A stretch of DNA of 64,000 nucleotides from Brienomyrus brachyistius (GCF_023856365.1 NW_026042450.1:1-64000); one strand, 5' to 3'. Counted from the stretch's first letter, positions 12,227-23,875 are shown. The notes: generated by a model not told the origin, from the sequence alone. Numbers and translations are program-made.

Positions 12227-12856
12227 ATATATAGTATACCCCAATCTTGGGTGATATATCCTAATCAGTAAAATAACAGTCGGCTAAATTCCGCATAGTG
12301 ATCTCATTAACTGTGTGTTGTTGCTGAAATACATCACACAGACGTCGGGGGAATGTCAAATCATCAGAATATGTAAGATTTATACATTTGGTTAAGTTGA
12401 ACGCATTTGCTGTTGAATGCAATTCCTATCACATTAACAATTACTGGTTGAAAAATTGCTGTTAGTGTCTTAAATCATACTGCTGTAAAAGTAAAATTTA
12501 CAACAGAAATCAATATGCTTAGAATATGGGTTAAGATGGAAAATAATTTTTCCATCCCAATCCTAATCATGTTAATGCAAATTTACAGCAGTGTGGATTC
12601 TCAGAAAAAAAGGTACTCTGACATAAAGATCAGCAATACAGTGCAAATAACATTTAATTTCACATTTATACAAAAAAAGGACAGGGCATTTCGATGATAA
12701 AATCTGTAGTGAACAATAAGTCGCATCAAAACAAAACCTGGAATTCGGTCATGCTACCTTAAGGTTAAACATTACTTTGTGCAAAGTTCCTTGTTCTGAA
12801 ATAAATACTTTCTGCAATAGCACATCCAACCATATTCACACAGTCTTTATCGTTAT
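12227..12856. other. No gene seen; region 3' of the cytohesin retrocopy
   Basis: On the minus strand this lies behind the stop of the cytohesin copy, with AATAAATAAATAA immediately after it. I see no clear poly-A tract (plus-strand poly-T) that would mark the 3' end of the retrocopy. Confidence 0.4.
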
Positions 12857-14104
12857 TTATTTATTCAGCCGTTTTTTTCTTACTGCCAGCATCTCATAAA
12901 AAGGGTCAGTGCTCACAGCAGCAGTGATGCTCTGTATCCACTTGTCCTTCTCCTCAGGGGTTGGCACCGAGATGCGGTACACCACATGATTGCCCTCTAC
13001 CAGGCAGCCGTCCGCCTCCGTTTTGCAGGCTTTCATCAGCTGTCTGCTGTTGTTAGGGATGTACAGTTCAAAGCAGTTAGGCTTCCTGAGATCCTTCACC
13101 TCACGGATGCTCAGATTCTCCAGCGGAATGATCACCCTGGGTTTCTTATCCGTAGTATGTTTAAAGTAGTAAAGGCAGTTGTCCATCAGGATGAACCACC
13201 GCCTTTTCCATGTTTTCACCCGTCCTCCTCCCATTTTGAAGAGCCAACCCTCTCTGTCAGGGTTGAAGAAGGCATTGTTCCCATTGTCTTCAGGAATCTT
13301 GAATGGCTCATTCTTTATGCTCTTATAAAGATTTCGGAGGAGATCATCTGGCAGGTTGCCTCCATCATTGATTCCTCGATTCATGGAGATGAACCTGTCC
13401 ACACTGGGCTTGTCTCACACATTTGGATTATGAAGGCTAGTGTTTAGCATGATTATGTAAAATGAAAGTACATAGCAGGTGTCAATGTTCTGGAAGACTC
13501 CAGGATTACATTGACAGTACCTCTGCGCAAAGGCCTCCATCATCCTGTCAATCTTTTGTGCTTCTCCTGGCAGACGGAAACTCCAGAGGAACTGCCTGAG
13601 AGCCTGCACCAGGTTGAACCCTGCGAATTCATGAAGCCCAAGAAATGTTTGGAGGACTTGGATATTGAAGTCGTCTCTCTCACCCAGGTAATCCCCAATG
13701 GCTGTTTTGTTCAGCCCCTCTCCCTTGTATAGGAGCTGGGCGATGTCCTCAGACGTGTGCCGGAGAAGATTGTTTTGTACCATGAACAGGATACCCTTCT
13801 TAGGGTCCATGTTGAATTTCTTTCTTCCCATGGCGACATGCCTATTCTTTTCTAAGATTTGGCTGCGTTTGGTGCTGGATTCAAGGCCCTCCACTTCCAT
13901 GAGGGCCTCTCTCAGCGCCTCCCGCAGCCTCTGGATCTCCAGCAGAAGGGCTCCTTTCCTCAGCCGGATGTCCTCAAGTTCAGAGTGCTTCTCTGGACTC
14001 AGGTCCATGGAGACTGCAGCAGACAGGAAAAGGAGATCGTCAGCGGGTGTGGAGCTCAGCAGGTTGGCCATCTCTGCCAGTTTGGTTGTTGGTTCAACTC
14101 CCAT
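12857..14104 (-). pseudogene. Cytohesin (Sec7-PH ARF exchange factor) processed retrocopy
   Basis: Cytohesins are cytosolic guanine-nucleotide exchange factors for ARF GTPases, recruited to membranes by a PH domain. One continuous frame, broken once, covers the whole protein. It has a heptad-rich N-terminal coiled coil, a Sec7 domain ([25 protein letters not shown] with the catalytic Glu of YLGERD present, then [20 protein letters not shown]), and a PH domain ([25 protein letters not shown]) ending at [13 protein letters not shown]. Family genes are split by many introns, but none is present here, which points to reverse transcription of an mRNA. A TGA at 13417-13415 stands where the family has Arg after LHNPNV; CGA to TGA is a CpG transition. 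A few residues before FFNPDREG are also missing. About 31 extra codons precede the likely true start at 14008. I cannot tell which cytohesin was the parent. Confidence 0.88.
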
Positions 14105-14117
14105 GGCAGAGTAATCG

Positions 14118-14206
14118 TAACATTGTTAAGCCCTTGAGCAAGTCCCTTAGACCCAAGTGCTCTGACCCCAAACTCTCATCACTTCGGACAAAAGCATATG
14201 CTGAAT
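14118..14206 (+). mobile_element. SINE tail fragment
   Basis: CCCTTGAGCAAGTCCCTTAG, then ACCCCAAACT, then CTTCGGACAAAAGCATATGC is the usual 3' part of fish tRNA-derived SINEs (CTTGAGCAAGGCACTTAACC, then GGATAAAAGCGTCTGC). It lies just upstream of the cytohesin copy in minus-strand terms. Confidence 0.6.
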
Positions 14207-15177
14207 ATATGTAATCCCAAAGGGCAGTTACAGAAGACCCCAGGACCGGAGTAACGTGGGAAGCAATTACTGATGCCTGGAAGCTTTGGGGCATGCAAAT
14301 AAACTGCATCCAAAGGCAAATGGCTAATAAAGAATGCTCTGAATGCCAGGCATTCGTCCAGCAGTGAGATCGTAGAGATAATGAATAAAGATAGAAAGTG
14401 TGAATAAAGATAAAACATTTTGATTGTATTTGCGAAGCGATGCTGGATGTGCTGAGCTCGCCGGGAAGGTCATGTGGTCCGCATTCCCTCCCCATGCACA
14501 CGTGATCAGCTCAATCACACCGAAATTGTCGGTTTGCTGCCCTTCAGGGAAACAATCTAAAGGGTGTTACGGGAAAAGTAATCGATGCAAGAGCCAATGA
14601 TGTTCTCCTGGTGCCTACCCTTGTTTATGTTATCGTTACTGACACAAACAATGATGAACGATAATAAGCATTTATAAGCCATGATGACCGCACCATTAAC
14701 GTGGAGTTGCACTAACATCTGTTTTTATAGCTAACCAGTAAGTCAACCTCTCACCCTGGTAATGCAACAGCGCCGGTTAAACAATACGTTTACACAGAGT
14801 GCTTGTGATCAGTGGCCTATACTACGAATCAGGGTTACTGGCTTATCGAGGTAACTTGACGGATTTAAGGTACCACAGTTTAAATGAACTTCATATTTGT
14901 TCATCGGGATGTCTGAATCGGTGCTGATCAGTACTACGATGCCAGTTATGCAATGTAGTTTTGATAAAACTTTTCTGTCATTTAACATAAGAGGAAAAAA
15001 ATAATTATACTGTAGTCAAATTGGCTGATATAAAATCGTTTAAAACTGTGACAAATTTTGCCTTTTTTTACAGTGTATACTTCCAGTCACAAGGTAGCAG
15101 ATACGGATTTCTGAAATAGCAAAGGTAAAGGTCAATGATTAATATCCCTCATCTCTTTTAAAACTATAGGTAAGATG
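14207..15177. other. Stretch without a recognisable gene
   Basis: I see no exon, no repeat boundary and no RNA gene that I can support. Confidence 0.45.
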
Positions 15178-15528
15178 CTGTTTTGATATCCTGTCTAGGG
15201 TTGGAGTGTAACAGTATTCATGGGAAAGGGGAATGGGATAAAGGGACAAACGGGGTGAGGGCAAGAAGGGAACACCAGTGGACAAAGGGATATTTTTTGT
15301 ATTTTCATTTTTTTTCATGTATAATACTGACACTGAACAAATAACCCGGTGCAAAAGACTTTAGGAGTGACCACAGCCAAAATAACAAACAAAATCCCCA
15401 ACTATCAAGTGCGACCCACAGCTAATCTCACCTAAGTGCAAAAGAAAAGGAAACCAAAAGACAAACACTCCACCTCACTCCCTAACCAAATAAACAGAGT
15501 CCAACACACACTTGCAAAACAAAATAGC
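15178..15528 (-). mobile_element. Old solo LTR, first part (interrupted by the hAT element)
   Basis: This segment matches the uninterrupted LTR-like element at 38706-39430. Shared words in order include GTCTAGGGTTG, GGAACAC, GACAAAGGGATAT, TTTGTATTTT, GACTT.(A)GGAGTGAC, CTCCCTAACCAAA and CGCAAAACAAAA-like. It stops at 15528, exactly where the hAT terminal repeat starts, and resumes at 26765 (GTCACTCCCTATGCA, compare GTCACTCCCTACGCA at 39039). The poly-adenylation-like signal reads on the minus strand, so the LTR is antisense. Confidence 0.7.
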
Positions 15529-15755
15529 TAGGGGTGCAACGGATCGCGGTTGATCCGTGATCCGTACGGATTACAACCCACGGTTCGGAACGCACGTGAT
15601 CCGCGGATTAACTCGTTTTTTAAACTTTTAGATAAATAAAAAAAAAATAACCGCAGATAAAACAGTGTTTTCTGCTGATATTGCTTAAATAATAAATAAT
15701 TAATTACACAGAAGTCGTGTTTACGTCAGCGGAACATGTGACTCAGTCAACAACG

Positions 15756-17216
15756 ATGGCTAGCGGCGGAACAGAGGAACTCGAAAAGCCTCCCGCGTCA
15801 TTCAAATCTTTTGTATGGGAGCATTTTGGCTTTCCTGTAAAATATAATGATGACGGAAGAAGGGTGGTGGACAAAACAGTTACAGTGTGTAGACACTGTG
15901 GCACGAGAAAGCCGTATGAAAGTGGCAATACATCGAGTATGGCCACGCATCTGAAGCGACATCACCCCGGTGTGCAGACAGGATGCAAACCGAAGCAACC
16001 ACAGCAACAGCTGCTCACCGCTGCATTTAAGCAGCACTTTGCACCAGAATCAGAGCGGGCTAAAGCTATTACCAAATCTATCGGGATGTTTATCGCGGCA
16101 GACATGAGGCCATACTCTGTTGTTGAAAACAAGGGTTTTAAAAACCTCCTAAAAGTGCTTGAGCCACGGTACGAAATACCCTCGCGCACACATTTCAGCA
16201 TGAAGGTCATGCCTGAACTTTACGAACAGGAAAAAAGCAAAATCGTCGCAGACTTATCAGATGCATCCTCTATTTCGATCACCACAGACGGGTGGACATC
16301 AAGGGCTACCGAAAGCTACGTGACTGTGACTGCCCATTATATAACAGCGGGATGGGAAATGCAAAGTCCGGTGCTACAGACACGCCCCCTCTATGAGACT
16401 CACACAAGCACAAATCTAGCGCAAATCCTGATAGAAGCAGTAGCTGAGTGGAAGTTAAAGAGACACAATGCATGTAGCAATATCCCAGTCACCACAGATA
16501 ATGCCAGAAACCAAGTAAATGCAGTGACAGAAGCTGGACTAGGGCCACAGATATCTTGCTTTGCACATGTGATAAATTTAGCATGCCAAAGAGGAATCTC
16601 AGTTAACCAGATGGATCGCCTTCTTGGGAGGATTAGGAAGGTGGTTTCTTTTTTCCACAGAAGTACAACAGCAGCTCATGTCCTTAAAACAAAGCAAGAA
16701 ATGCTACAGCTACCAGCCCACAAGCTCATACACGACGTCACTACAAGATGGAATTCCACATATGACATGTTGGAGCGCTATCTTGAGCAGCAGGCAGCAG
16801 TATACTCTGCACTGACAGAAAAGACACTGAAAAAAAATATCAGAGACATTGTCACCTTGTCTGATGATGATGTGAAAGTAGCAGAGGAGGTCCTTCAGCT
16901 CCTCAAACCTCTCAAAACAGTCACAACCCTATTGAGTACTGAAAATGCACCATCTGTGTCCATGATCCTACCTCTGAAAACCAGAATTATACAATCCATG
17001 TGTGCAAATGAGGAAGACACCAGCATTACCAGAGATGTTAAGGCTGCCATAAGAGGGGACCTGATTTCCAGATACACCAACCCCCCTGAAATACAAGATT
17101 ATCTTCACAGATTTACTGCACTTGATCCAAGGTTCAAGTCCCTGACTCACATAGAACCAGCCCTACGCGAGAAGACATACACTGATCTCACAACTGAGAT
17201 TGTGGCTACTGAAGAG
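15756..17216 (+). CDS. hAT transposase (ZBED-like), exon 1
   Basis: hAT transposases cut and paste their element through a DDE nuclease fold split by an all-alpha insertion. This 487-codon exon starts at an ATG at 15756; an open GTG-led frame extends a little further upstream. Residues ~17-72 form a BED zinc finger (CRHC with HLKRHH). Then come the catalytic block ITTDGWTSR (first Asp), VTTDNARN (second Asp), SCFAHVINLACQ (CxxH element) and TRWNSTYDMLERYLEQ. It ends at GAAGAG followed by the donor GTAAAA at 17217, phase 0. No stop or frameshift is seen, so the gene was probably functional until recently. The intron that follows contains the whole ERV. Confidence 0.92.
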
Positions 17217-17343
17217 GTAAAAAATAATACAGTTATTCATATTATTTAATATTAATATAATTAAGTTATAAAATATTTTAACTATTATTTATGTGAATAT
17301 TTGATCTTAATTTTGAAAATTACCAGCATATGTTATTGATTGC

Positions 17344-17682
17344 TGTTAGGTTGAAGAAACAGTTGTTAATCATTTCTGTATGATCAGCAATGAGTGTAAA
17401 TATATATGTATACGTTATTTCTTATCTTCTAGCCACATACTCTTAGCTATTGTACTCTAAGTAGGTGGTTAACAGCTGCCTACTTAGATAAGAATCTCAC
17501 TTCCCTCTCTTGCGCCCCCCATTGACTATAAATAAAGAAGCCAAGGGGAACCACCCTTTGTAACACATTCTGCTGTAGTTTGCATTGCAGAGAGTGTGGG
17601 TACCCTTGCAAGTAAAACTGTAACCTGTGTGTGTCTCGTAAATGTGGAGTTGGGGTGGAAACGCCGGGCGCTTTCCCCAACA
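17344..17682 (+). repeat. 5' LTR of the ERV
   Basis: 339 bp, from TGTTAGGTTGAAG to CTTTCCCCAACA, so the ends are short inverted repeats. TATAAATA at 17527-17534 overlaps AATAAA (17531-17536), giving a compact promoter and poly-adenylation signal. It matches the solo LTR at 41253-41591 at all but one position that I can see. Confidence 0.92.
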
Positions 17683-17689
17683 TAGAATT

Positions 17690-17707
17690 TGGTCCTTCGA
17701 GCCGGAT
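17690..17707 (+). promoter_or_regulatory. Primer-binding site, tRNA-Tyr type
   Basis: Seven bases after the LTR, TGGTCCTTCGAGCCGGAT is complementary to the 3' end of eukaryotic tRNA-Tyr (acceptor stem TCGAAGGA plus CCA). This is where reverse transcription would start. The match is clear over at least the first 17 bases. Confidence 0.8.
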
Positions 17708-18273
17708 CCGAGGAACCCCGAAGACGTCTCCAGTACGCCGAGAGAAGCGACACCGAAGTCTGTCGACAGCCACTCGAAGTCGGGTGCAAGAAAGACCTGT
17801 GATGTGAATTCGTCATCAGGCCGGTGGTTAGAACTGCGCTCGACGTCTGGTGATGTCTGAAGGACCTCGGTGACGGATCAGAGAGCACACTATACAGGTG
17901 AGAGATATGGCACCTAAGTGAGTAGGTGGCCAAGTGAGAGATACGGCACCTAAATAAGTAGGTGGCCAAGACATGCATGTGGTTGAGGTTAGCCGAAATT
18001 AACCGGGAGAGAAAGTAGGCGTTATTGGAAATATATACAGTGTTGTATGTGGATGTGTTTTTATAGGTTTTAGATTAACCTACACGATACACCCTAAAAG
18101 CAACAACATACTGGTGACTGAAGGATAAAGGACGGGTTTCATCCCTGAAAACTAACACCGCTGCTCTAATAGTGAGCAGTAGAAGGCCGTGTTGGTGTCC
18201 TCCTGAGGTCTCATGCCAGGGACTTGCTTTTAGGATTTTTTATTTTTTGTAGTGTATCCATTAAAAGGTAACA
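17708..18273 (+). promoter_or_regulatory. ERV leader with splice donor and duplicated segment
   Basis: The untranslated leader holds a consensus splice donor, ACAG/GTGAGAG, with GT at 17898. This could pair with the acceptor CTCTATTTAG at 23965 to make a spliced env mRNA. Directly after the donor, a ~37-bp unit (GAGAGATA-GGCACCTAA-TAGGTGGCCAA) occurs twice in tandem (about 17900-17970). A packaging role is possible but not shown. Confidence 0.55.
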
Positions 18274-19743
18274 ATGGGGAAGAATCAAAGTAAACAAATG
18301 GAACTAGAGGGAGATGAGAAGTTTATGGAAGGATATAAGCCAGGATCAGGACAAATAAGTAGTTAGAGATGGAGGAAAAAACATGGGTTTGGAGGAAAAC
18401 TCCACACACCAGATATATTAAAATTACAGGGAAACTTAAAACTGGAGATGTTACAGACTACCAATAAGAAAGAAGGTAAAGACAGAAAAAAAGAATATGT
18501 TTTTTCTGATGCATGGTTAGAACAGAGTAAATTAAGAGATAATAAAAGACAGCAAAAAAAGGGAAATAAGGAGAAAAAATTACAGGCGACTTTAATTACA
18601 CTAGATGAGGAGACGGCAACAAAATCTTCTGCCGCTCCAGTTCCTTTACTGCCCCCACAAATTCCAATGATTGCGCCTGCACCAGTTCCAGCTGTAAATA
18701 GACGACAAATAGGAGGAGGGGAATCATCTCGAATGATGACCCGAGGGTCTAACCCTTCTCTGTATCCGTTAAAGGATCTGGAGACAAGTAAAGTACGCTG
18801 GCATCCAAAAAATGACACAGAACAGGAAGACTGGGAGAATGATTTGGTGTGTCCACTCGTAGAAGTGGCAAATCCAAATCGAGGCCCAAATAATGCAGGA
18901 CCCGAAACTATGTTAGTATATAGACCCTGGACCGCTGAGGATAGAACAGCGGCTTTAAAAGGAATACCCCCGGTTGAAGAAGGGGTACCCGAGTTTTGGA
19001 CTGCCATCCTAGAATTACAAAGTAGTTTTCATTTGAATGGCAGGGAAATGTATAGATGTCTCAGACAGTTGTTTACCCATAAATGGGGACGTGTAGCGGG
19101 AGACTTCACAGGACATGGTAATAATGATGAAGTCTTAGCACATGACTCGCAGGAACTCATACAAGCATTACGAGACTTGCGAAACAGGGTAGAGACAGCC
19201 TTCGTAAGACGCGCAGACTATGGACGAATAGCGCAATGTAAACAAAAAGATGGAGAGGAACCTGAGGATTTTATGGATAGAATGAGAGTTGTATTTAGAG
19301 GAAACTCAGGGATCCCATTTGATGAAGAGGCAGTAGGAGTGTACCAACAACAGCTAAAACGAGCTTTTGTCGCAGGCCTAAAGCCCGAATTGCGAAAATA
19401 TCTTGACAAACATTGGGTACATCAGAATACTGGTTCAGTCCAACAAGCACTAGAATATGCCCAACACGCGCAGAGAGCGCAGAAACAGGAAAAGACAGAC
19501 ACAATATTCAGCGCCTCAGAAGTAGTAGCGCTAGTGCAAATGAATCCTCCGGGGAGGGGAGGATTCAGAGGAAGGTCAAGAGGCCGAGGAAGGGGGAGAG
19601 GTGTTTTCAGAAACAATTACAGGAATTCGTCTCAGCAAGATAACATTTGCTGGACATGCAGGAAACCTGGACACTTAGCTAGGAATTGTAGAGTAGGGAA
19701 ACAACCATATAACCCAAACTCCATTGAAAACAATGATCAATGA
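18274..19743 (+). pseudogene. gag: ERV gag with one in-frame stop
   Basis: Gag builds the retroviral particle. The ATG at 18274 begins MGKNQSK, a likely myristoylation signal. After 30 codons an in-frame TAG at 18364 interrupts the frame, which otherwise stays open to the TGA at 19741. A Pro-rich stretch (LLPPQIPMIAPAPVP), a capsid region with a major-homology-like segment (QKDGEEPEDFMDRMR), an Arg/Gly-rich basic patch (GRGGFRGRSRGRGRGRG) and one CCHC zinc knuckle (CWTC...H....C, 19648-19689) follow in the usual order. The TAG would separate the membrane anchor from the rest. The final TGA is followed by an open pro frame in the same register, as in retroviruses that use stop readthrough; whether that works here is unknown. 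Confidence 0.85.
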
Positions 19744-22700
19744 CCCCCCTCGGAGGCCCCTGTTACCGACACCATCCGAGGCAAAACAGAGGTGATTTTA
19801 AGAAAGGAAACGGAGGTCACTTTACAAGACCTTTTAGATAAGGAAATAGATTTACAAGCAGTGTGTCAGTTATTAGCAGAAAGGCAGTGGGAAACCTTGC
19901 CAAGTCGGAAGTTAGTCATAAACGGCAAAGTATATGAATGTCTGTGTGACACTGGAGCATGTAGGACTGTCCTAACCTCCAGTCCTCCCGGAGTCACATA
20001 TTCTTCATCAGTCATAAATATAAAAACGGCAGGAGGTCAGACAGACAGACAGACATCAGTTAACAAACCCAGTTGCAGTAAAAGATAAGGAAACTGGACT
20101 TGAATGTCAAGCACAGGTGTTAATAAGCCCTTCTTGTCCTGTTAACTTGTTAGGCCGAGACCTTATGGTACAAATGGGCATTAGCGTGGTTGCCACAGCC
20201 ACTGGCATGAAAGCAATCGTAAATGAGGAAGCTTATGTTGTGCAAGGAACCACAACACCACAATATTACTGGTCTCTGGACCTAGGGGGAACTGCACAGA
20301 CACGAGAATTATTGCGGAAAACTAGAGAAAAGCAGTCCCCTAGACAGGCCCAGTTCATGCCTGACGATGCCTTACACGTCACTATGTGGTACAAAGACAC
20401 CCTTGGACCAGATTATGTCTATGACAAAACGTTTCATGCCCTCCAAGACACTTGTATTACCTTACAATATATGTATGTTAACCCCACCACTGGGTTTTCA
20501 GCAGCCTCAGTCATTTTATCTAACAAGCAACAGGCTGTATTTAGAGAGAGAACACCACACGTATCTCTTTCAAAACCACCCCAGATGCAGTGGAGAGATG
20601 TAGAGATGTTCTTACGAGATTCTATGCACAGTTACAATGACTACCAACCCGTATCTGGCTCCTGTTGGAGCTATGATGAGAAACACAATGTGTGGCGGTT
20701 TCCTTTGGGATGGAGAGTTCAAACCACTCCCACCACACACTTAAAGGACCCAACCTGACAAATTTTTTCAACCCTGGAGGAGGGATCATGTCCAGATCTA
20801 GATCGCCTCCCAGAAGGGTTGTGGTCGTCCTCCCCCACTGATGTAGGGCTGGTAAAGGGGTTTCCACCTTACAAAGTAACTGTGAAATCAGAACACCGTC
20901 CGGTAGTTAGGCAATACCCATTAAAACCTGAAGCAGAGAAAGGTATAGCCCCTGTAGTGCAAGACATGTTAGCATCAGGAATATTGCGAGAGGCTCCTGA
21001 AGCCACTTGCAACACTCCTATCTTTCCAGTCCAGAAGGGACATACAGGGAAATGGCGCATGGTGCAGGATTTAAGACCGGTTAATAACATAGTGCAACAT
21101 GCAGCACCAGACGTGCCCAACCCACACTTATTGCTCAACTCATTGACTCCTGATAAAAGCTACTTCTCAGTAGTGGATCTTAGTAATGCATTTTTCTCAG
21201 TACCATTGCACCCTGATTCTCAACATTTATTTGGATTTACCTATAAAGGGAAAAAATATACATATACTAGACTCCCTCAGGGATTTTCTGAAAGTCCACA
21301 TGTATATACCATGGCCCTTAGATACTCTATGAGTACCTGTGAAATACCATCACATAGTCAGGTATTACTATACGTGGATGATATCTTAATAGCAACAGAT
21401 TCAGAACAACATTGCAAAGAAACTACCCTAACTGTGCTTCAGCATTTATACAATACTGGACATAAAGCTTCTAAACAGAAGTTGCAGTATTGCAAAAAGA
21501 CAGTTGTCTATTTAGGGCATAACCTTTCACAAAAAGGTCGCTCGCTGCTAGAGATAAGGAAACAAGCTATACAGGAAGCACCTAAACCACAGACTAAACA
21601 ACAGATGATGTTCTTTTTAGGGCTCTGCAATTATTGTAGAGAATGGTTACCAGATTATGCTTTTCTAGTTCAACCTTTGCAAAATTTAATATACGGGAAG
21701 GAGATGACTCTAAAGGACAAAATACAATGGACTGAGGACGGAGAAAATGCTTTTACAAATTTAAAAAGAATGTTGCAAACCAATGTGACCCTTGCTCTAC
21801 CAGATTATCAACAACCATTCACCCTATGTGTAGATGCTAATCAAGGTTATATGAAAGCAGTATTAACACAGCCATTCGGAGCAAAAGAGAGACCGTTAGC
21901 ATTCTATTCAAAACGATTAGATGCAGTAGCAGCTGGCTTTCCACAGTGTTTACAGGCATGTGCAGCTGCTGCAGAAGCAGTAAAGGTATCAGCAGAATTG
22001 GTACTTTGTCACCCCCTCATACTTAAAGTTCCTCATTCGGTGTCTCTAATCTTGTTGCAGACACCGCTTCCATTCTTAACACATACAAGACATCTTACCT
22101 TAGTGTCACTTTTGCTCTCACAACCTAACATTGAACTTCAGCGGTGTGGCCTATTGAACCCTAGTACGCTTCTCCCTACCGCAGAGGATGGGGAGCCACA
22201 TTCTTGCAAAGCAACAATAGAAGAACAAACAAAACCAAGAGCAGATATTCTGCAAACTTTTATACCAGGATCAGAAGTTGTTTATGTAGATGGCTCAGCA
22301 TCAAAAAATGATATGGGAAAAAATAAAGTTGGGTATGCTGTAGTTACATCTACTGAAGTGTTAGAAGCCAATGCACTCCCTTCTACTTGTTTAGCACAAG
22401 CGGCTGAACTCTATGTTGTGATCAGGGCATGTGAACTGTTCAAGAACAAGTCACTTACTATCTACACTGATAGTCAATATGTGTTTGCAGCTGTCCATCA
22501 CCATGCAAGAGTCTGGAAAAATAGAGGTTTTAGAACATCACAGGGCACATCTCTTACTCATACAAATTTGCTACTTAGATTATTAGACGTTGTGCATTTA
22601 CCGACTCGCTTTGCACTGTGCAAATGCAAAGCACACCAGACTGATGACTCTGCAGAAACCGCAGGAAATAGTTTTGCAGATAAAACCGCCAAAGAAGCGG

Positions 22701-23875
22701 CACTGAAACAACCTACCTTATCAGTGGCAGACATTCTTTTTATAGATAGCGATGTGCTATGTGATGCACAGATTCATGCTCCTAAAATAGAAGTACAAAG
22801 TTGGATCAAAAGAGGAGCAATACAACGAGAGAAAGTTTACTATATGAATGACAAGCCCATCCTACCAAAAAATTTATACAAAACAGCTGCTTTGGTGAGC
22901 CATGGAAATACTCATGTCTCAACAGGAGGGATGGTACATATCATACAACAATATTTCTATGCTATAAATTTTTCTGATTATGCAAAACAATTTTGTAGGA
23001 CATGCTTAATTTGTTGTAAACACAATGCACAAGGAAACATCAGACCAAAACGTGGCCAGTTCCCCACAGCTGAGTATCCGTTTCAAGTTGTACATATGGA
23101 TTTTATTGAATTATCTTGGTCACAAGGAAAGAAATACTGTCTAGTTATTATAGACACCTTTTCTAAGTGGGTAGAAATATACCCTGTAAAGCACTGTGAT
23201 GCAATGACCGTTGCAAAATGTTTGGTAAGCCATTATTTCCCTACCTATGGCATACCTCATATTATAAGATCAGACAATGGGACTCATTTTGTAAATCAGA
23301 CTATGTCCCTTTGCTCACAAGCATTAGGTTTTACGCTTAAGAATCATTGTGCGTATCACCCCCAGAGCGCAGGCTTAGTGGAAAGGACCAACGGCACTAT
23401 TAAAACAAGGCTAAGAAAGACAGTGGAAGAGACAAAAAGGCCGTGGCCAGAATGTTTGTCTCTAGTAAAATTATGGATGAGAATAACTCCCACTCCTGCA
23501 GGATTAACACCTTTTGAAATAGTGTATGGTAGACCATTTCCCCTAGCAACTGAAATGAATGACATAGAAAAAGCAGACCGAGAAAATACGCTGGCTGATT
23601 GGATGCGTAAACTACTAACATCACAACAAAAACATAGCCCCAGTAGTCTGCCGGTAAATTCTGTTTCTACTCAACAGGATAACTTGCAGCCGGGAGATTG
23701 GATCCTGGTCAAGGTCCTGTTGCGGAAAGATTGGAGCACACCTCGGTGGGACGGTCCTTATCAAGTCCTCCTTACAACACCAACAGCAGTAAAGATCGCA
23801 GAACGACCTTCCTGGATACACAAAAGTCACTGTAAACCCATCAAGCCCTTATCAGAGGCCTCAGCAACAGAGTAG
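19744..23875 (+). pseudogene. pol: ERV pro-pol, one frame change and one in-frame stop
   Basis: The first part continues in the gag frame and has the aspartic protease motif DTGA (19948-19959). The frame is lost at a CAGA tandem run (20038-20055) and coding resumes one frame over, with the protease C-terminal NLLGRDL motif at about 20144-20164. A 2H-like segment follows (20340-20700), then a TGA at 20756, then a 1,018-codon open frame. That frame encodes reverse transcriptase (YVDD at 21371), RNase H (YVDGSA at 22283, AELY, YTDSQY), and integrase. The integrase has an H...H/C..C zinc site near 22900-23010, catalytic Asp at ~23098, SDNG at ~23270, Glu in VERTNG at ~23380, and a C-terminal GPYQVLL motif. 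No break is seen within the RT-RNase H-integrase part. Confidence 0.88.
20340..20700 (+). other. 2H-phosphoesterase-like segment inside ERV pol
   Basis: Between protease and reverse transcriptase, two short motifs of the form hydrophobic-H-x-[ST]-hydrophobic occur 61 residues apart: ALHVTMWY (His at 20375) and TPHVSLSKPP (His at 20558). Alternating hydrophobic stretches between them (ITLQYMYV, AASVIL) could be beta strands. In 2H phosphoesterases the two HxT/S motifs form the active site, and the second is often PHxTL, as here. This is a motif-level call. The spacing is shorter than the ~75-95 residues I recall for well-known members, and I cannot run a profile search. Confidence 0.5.

Noticed and set aside
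13415..13417. Frameshift in the cytohesin copy
   Set aside because: The two open frames are in the same register. The interruption is a single TGA, not a shift.
17480..17978. Minus-strand open frames of 97-150 codons over the ERV LTR and leader
   Set aside because: The first part repeats at both other LTRs because the LTR sequence repeats. The frame is antisense to the provirus and shows no known motif.
20367..20603. Second overlapping frame (78 codons) in pol
   Set aside because: It lies within the pol frame that carries protease and 2H-like motifs, and has no motif of its own.
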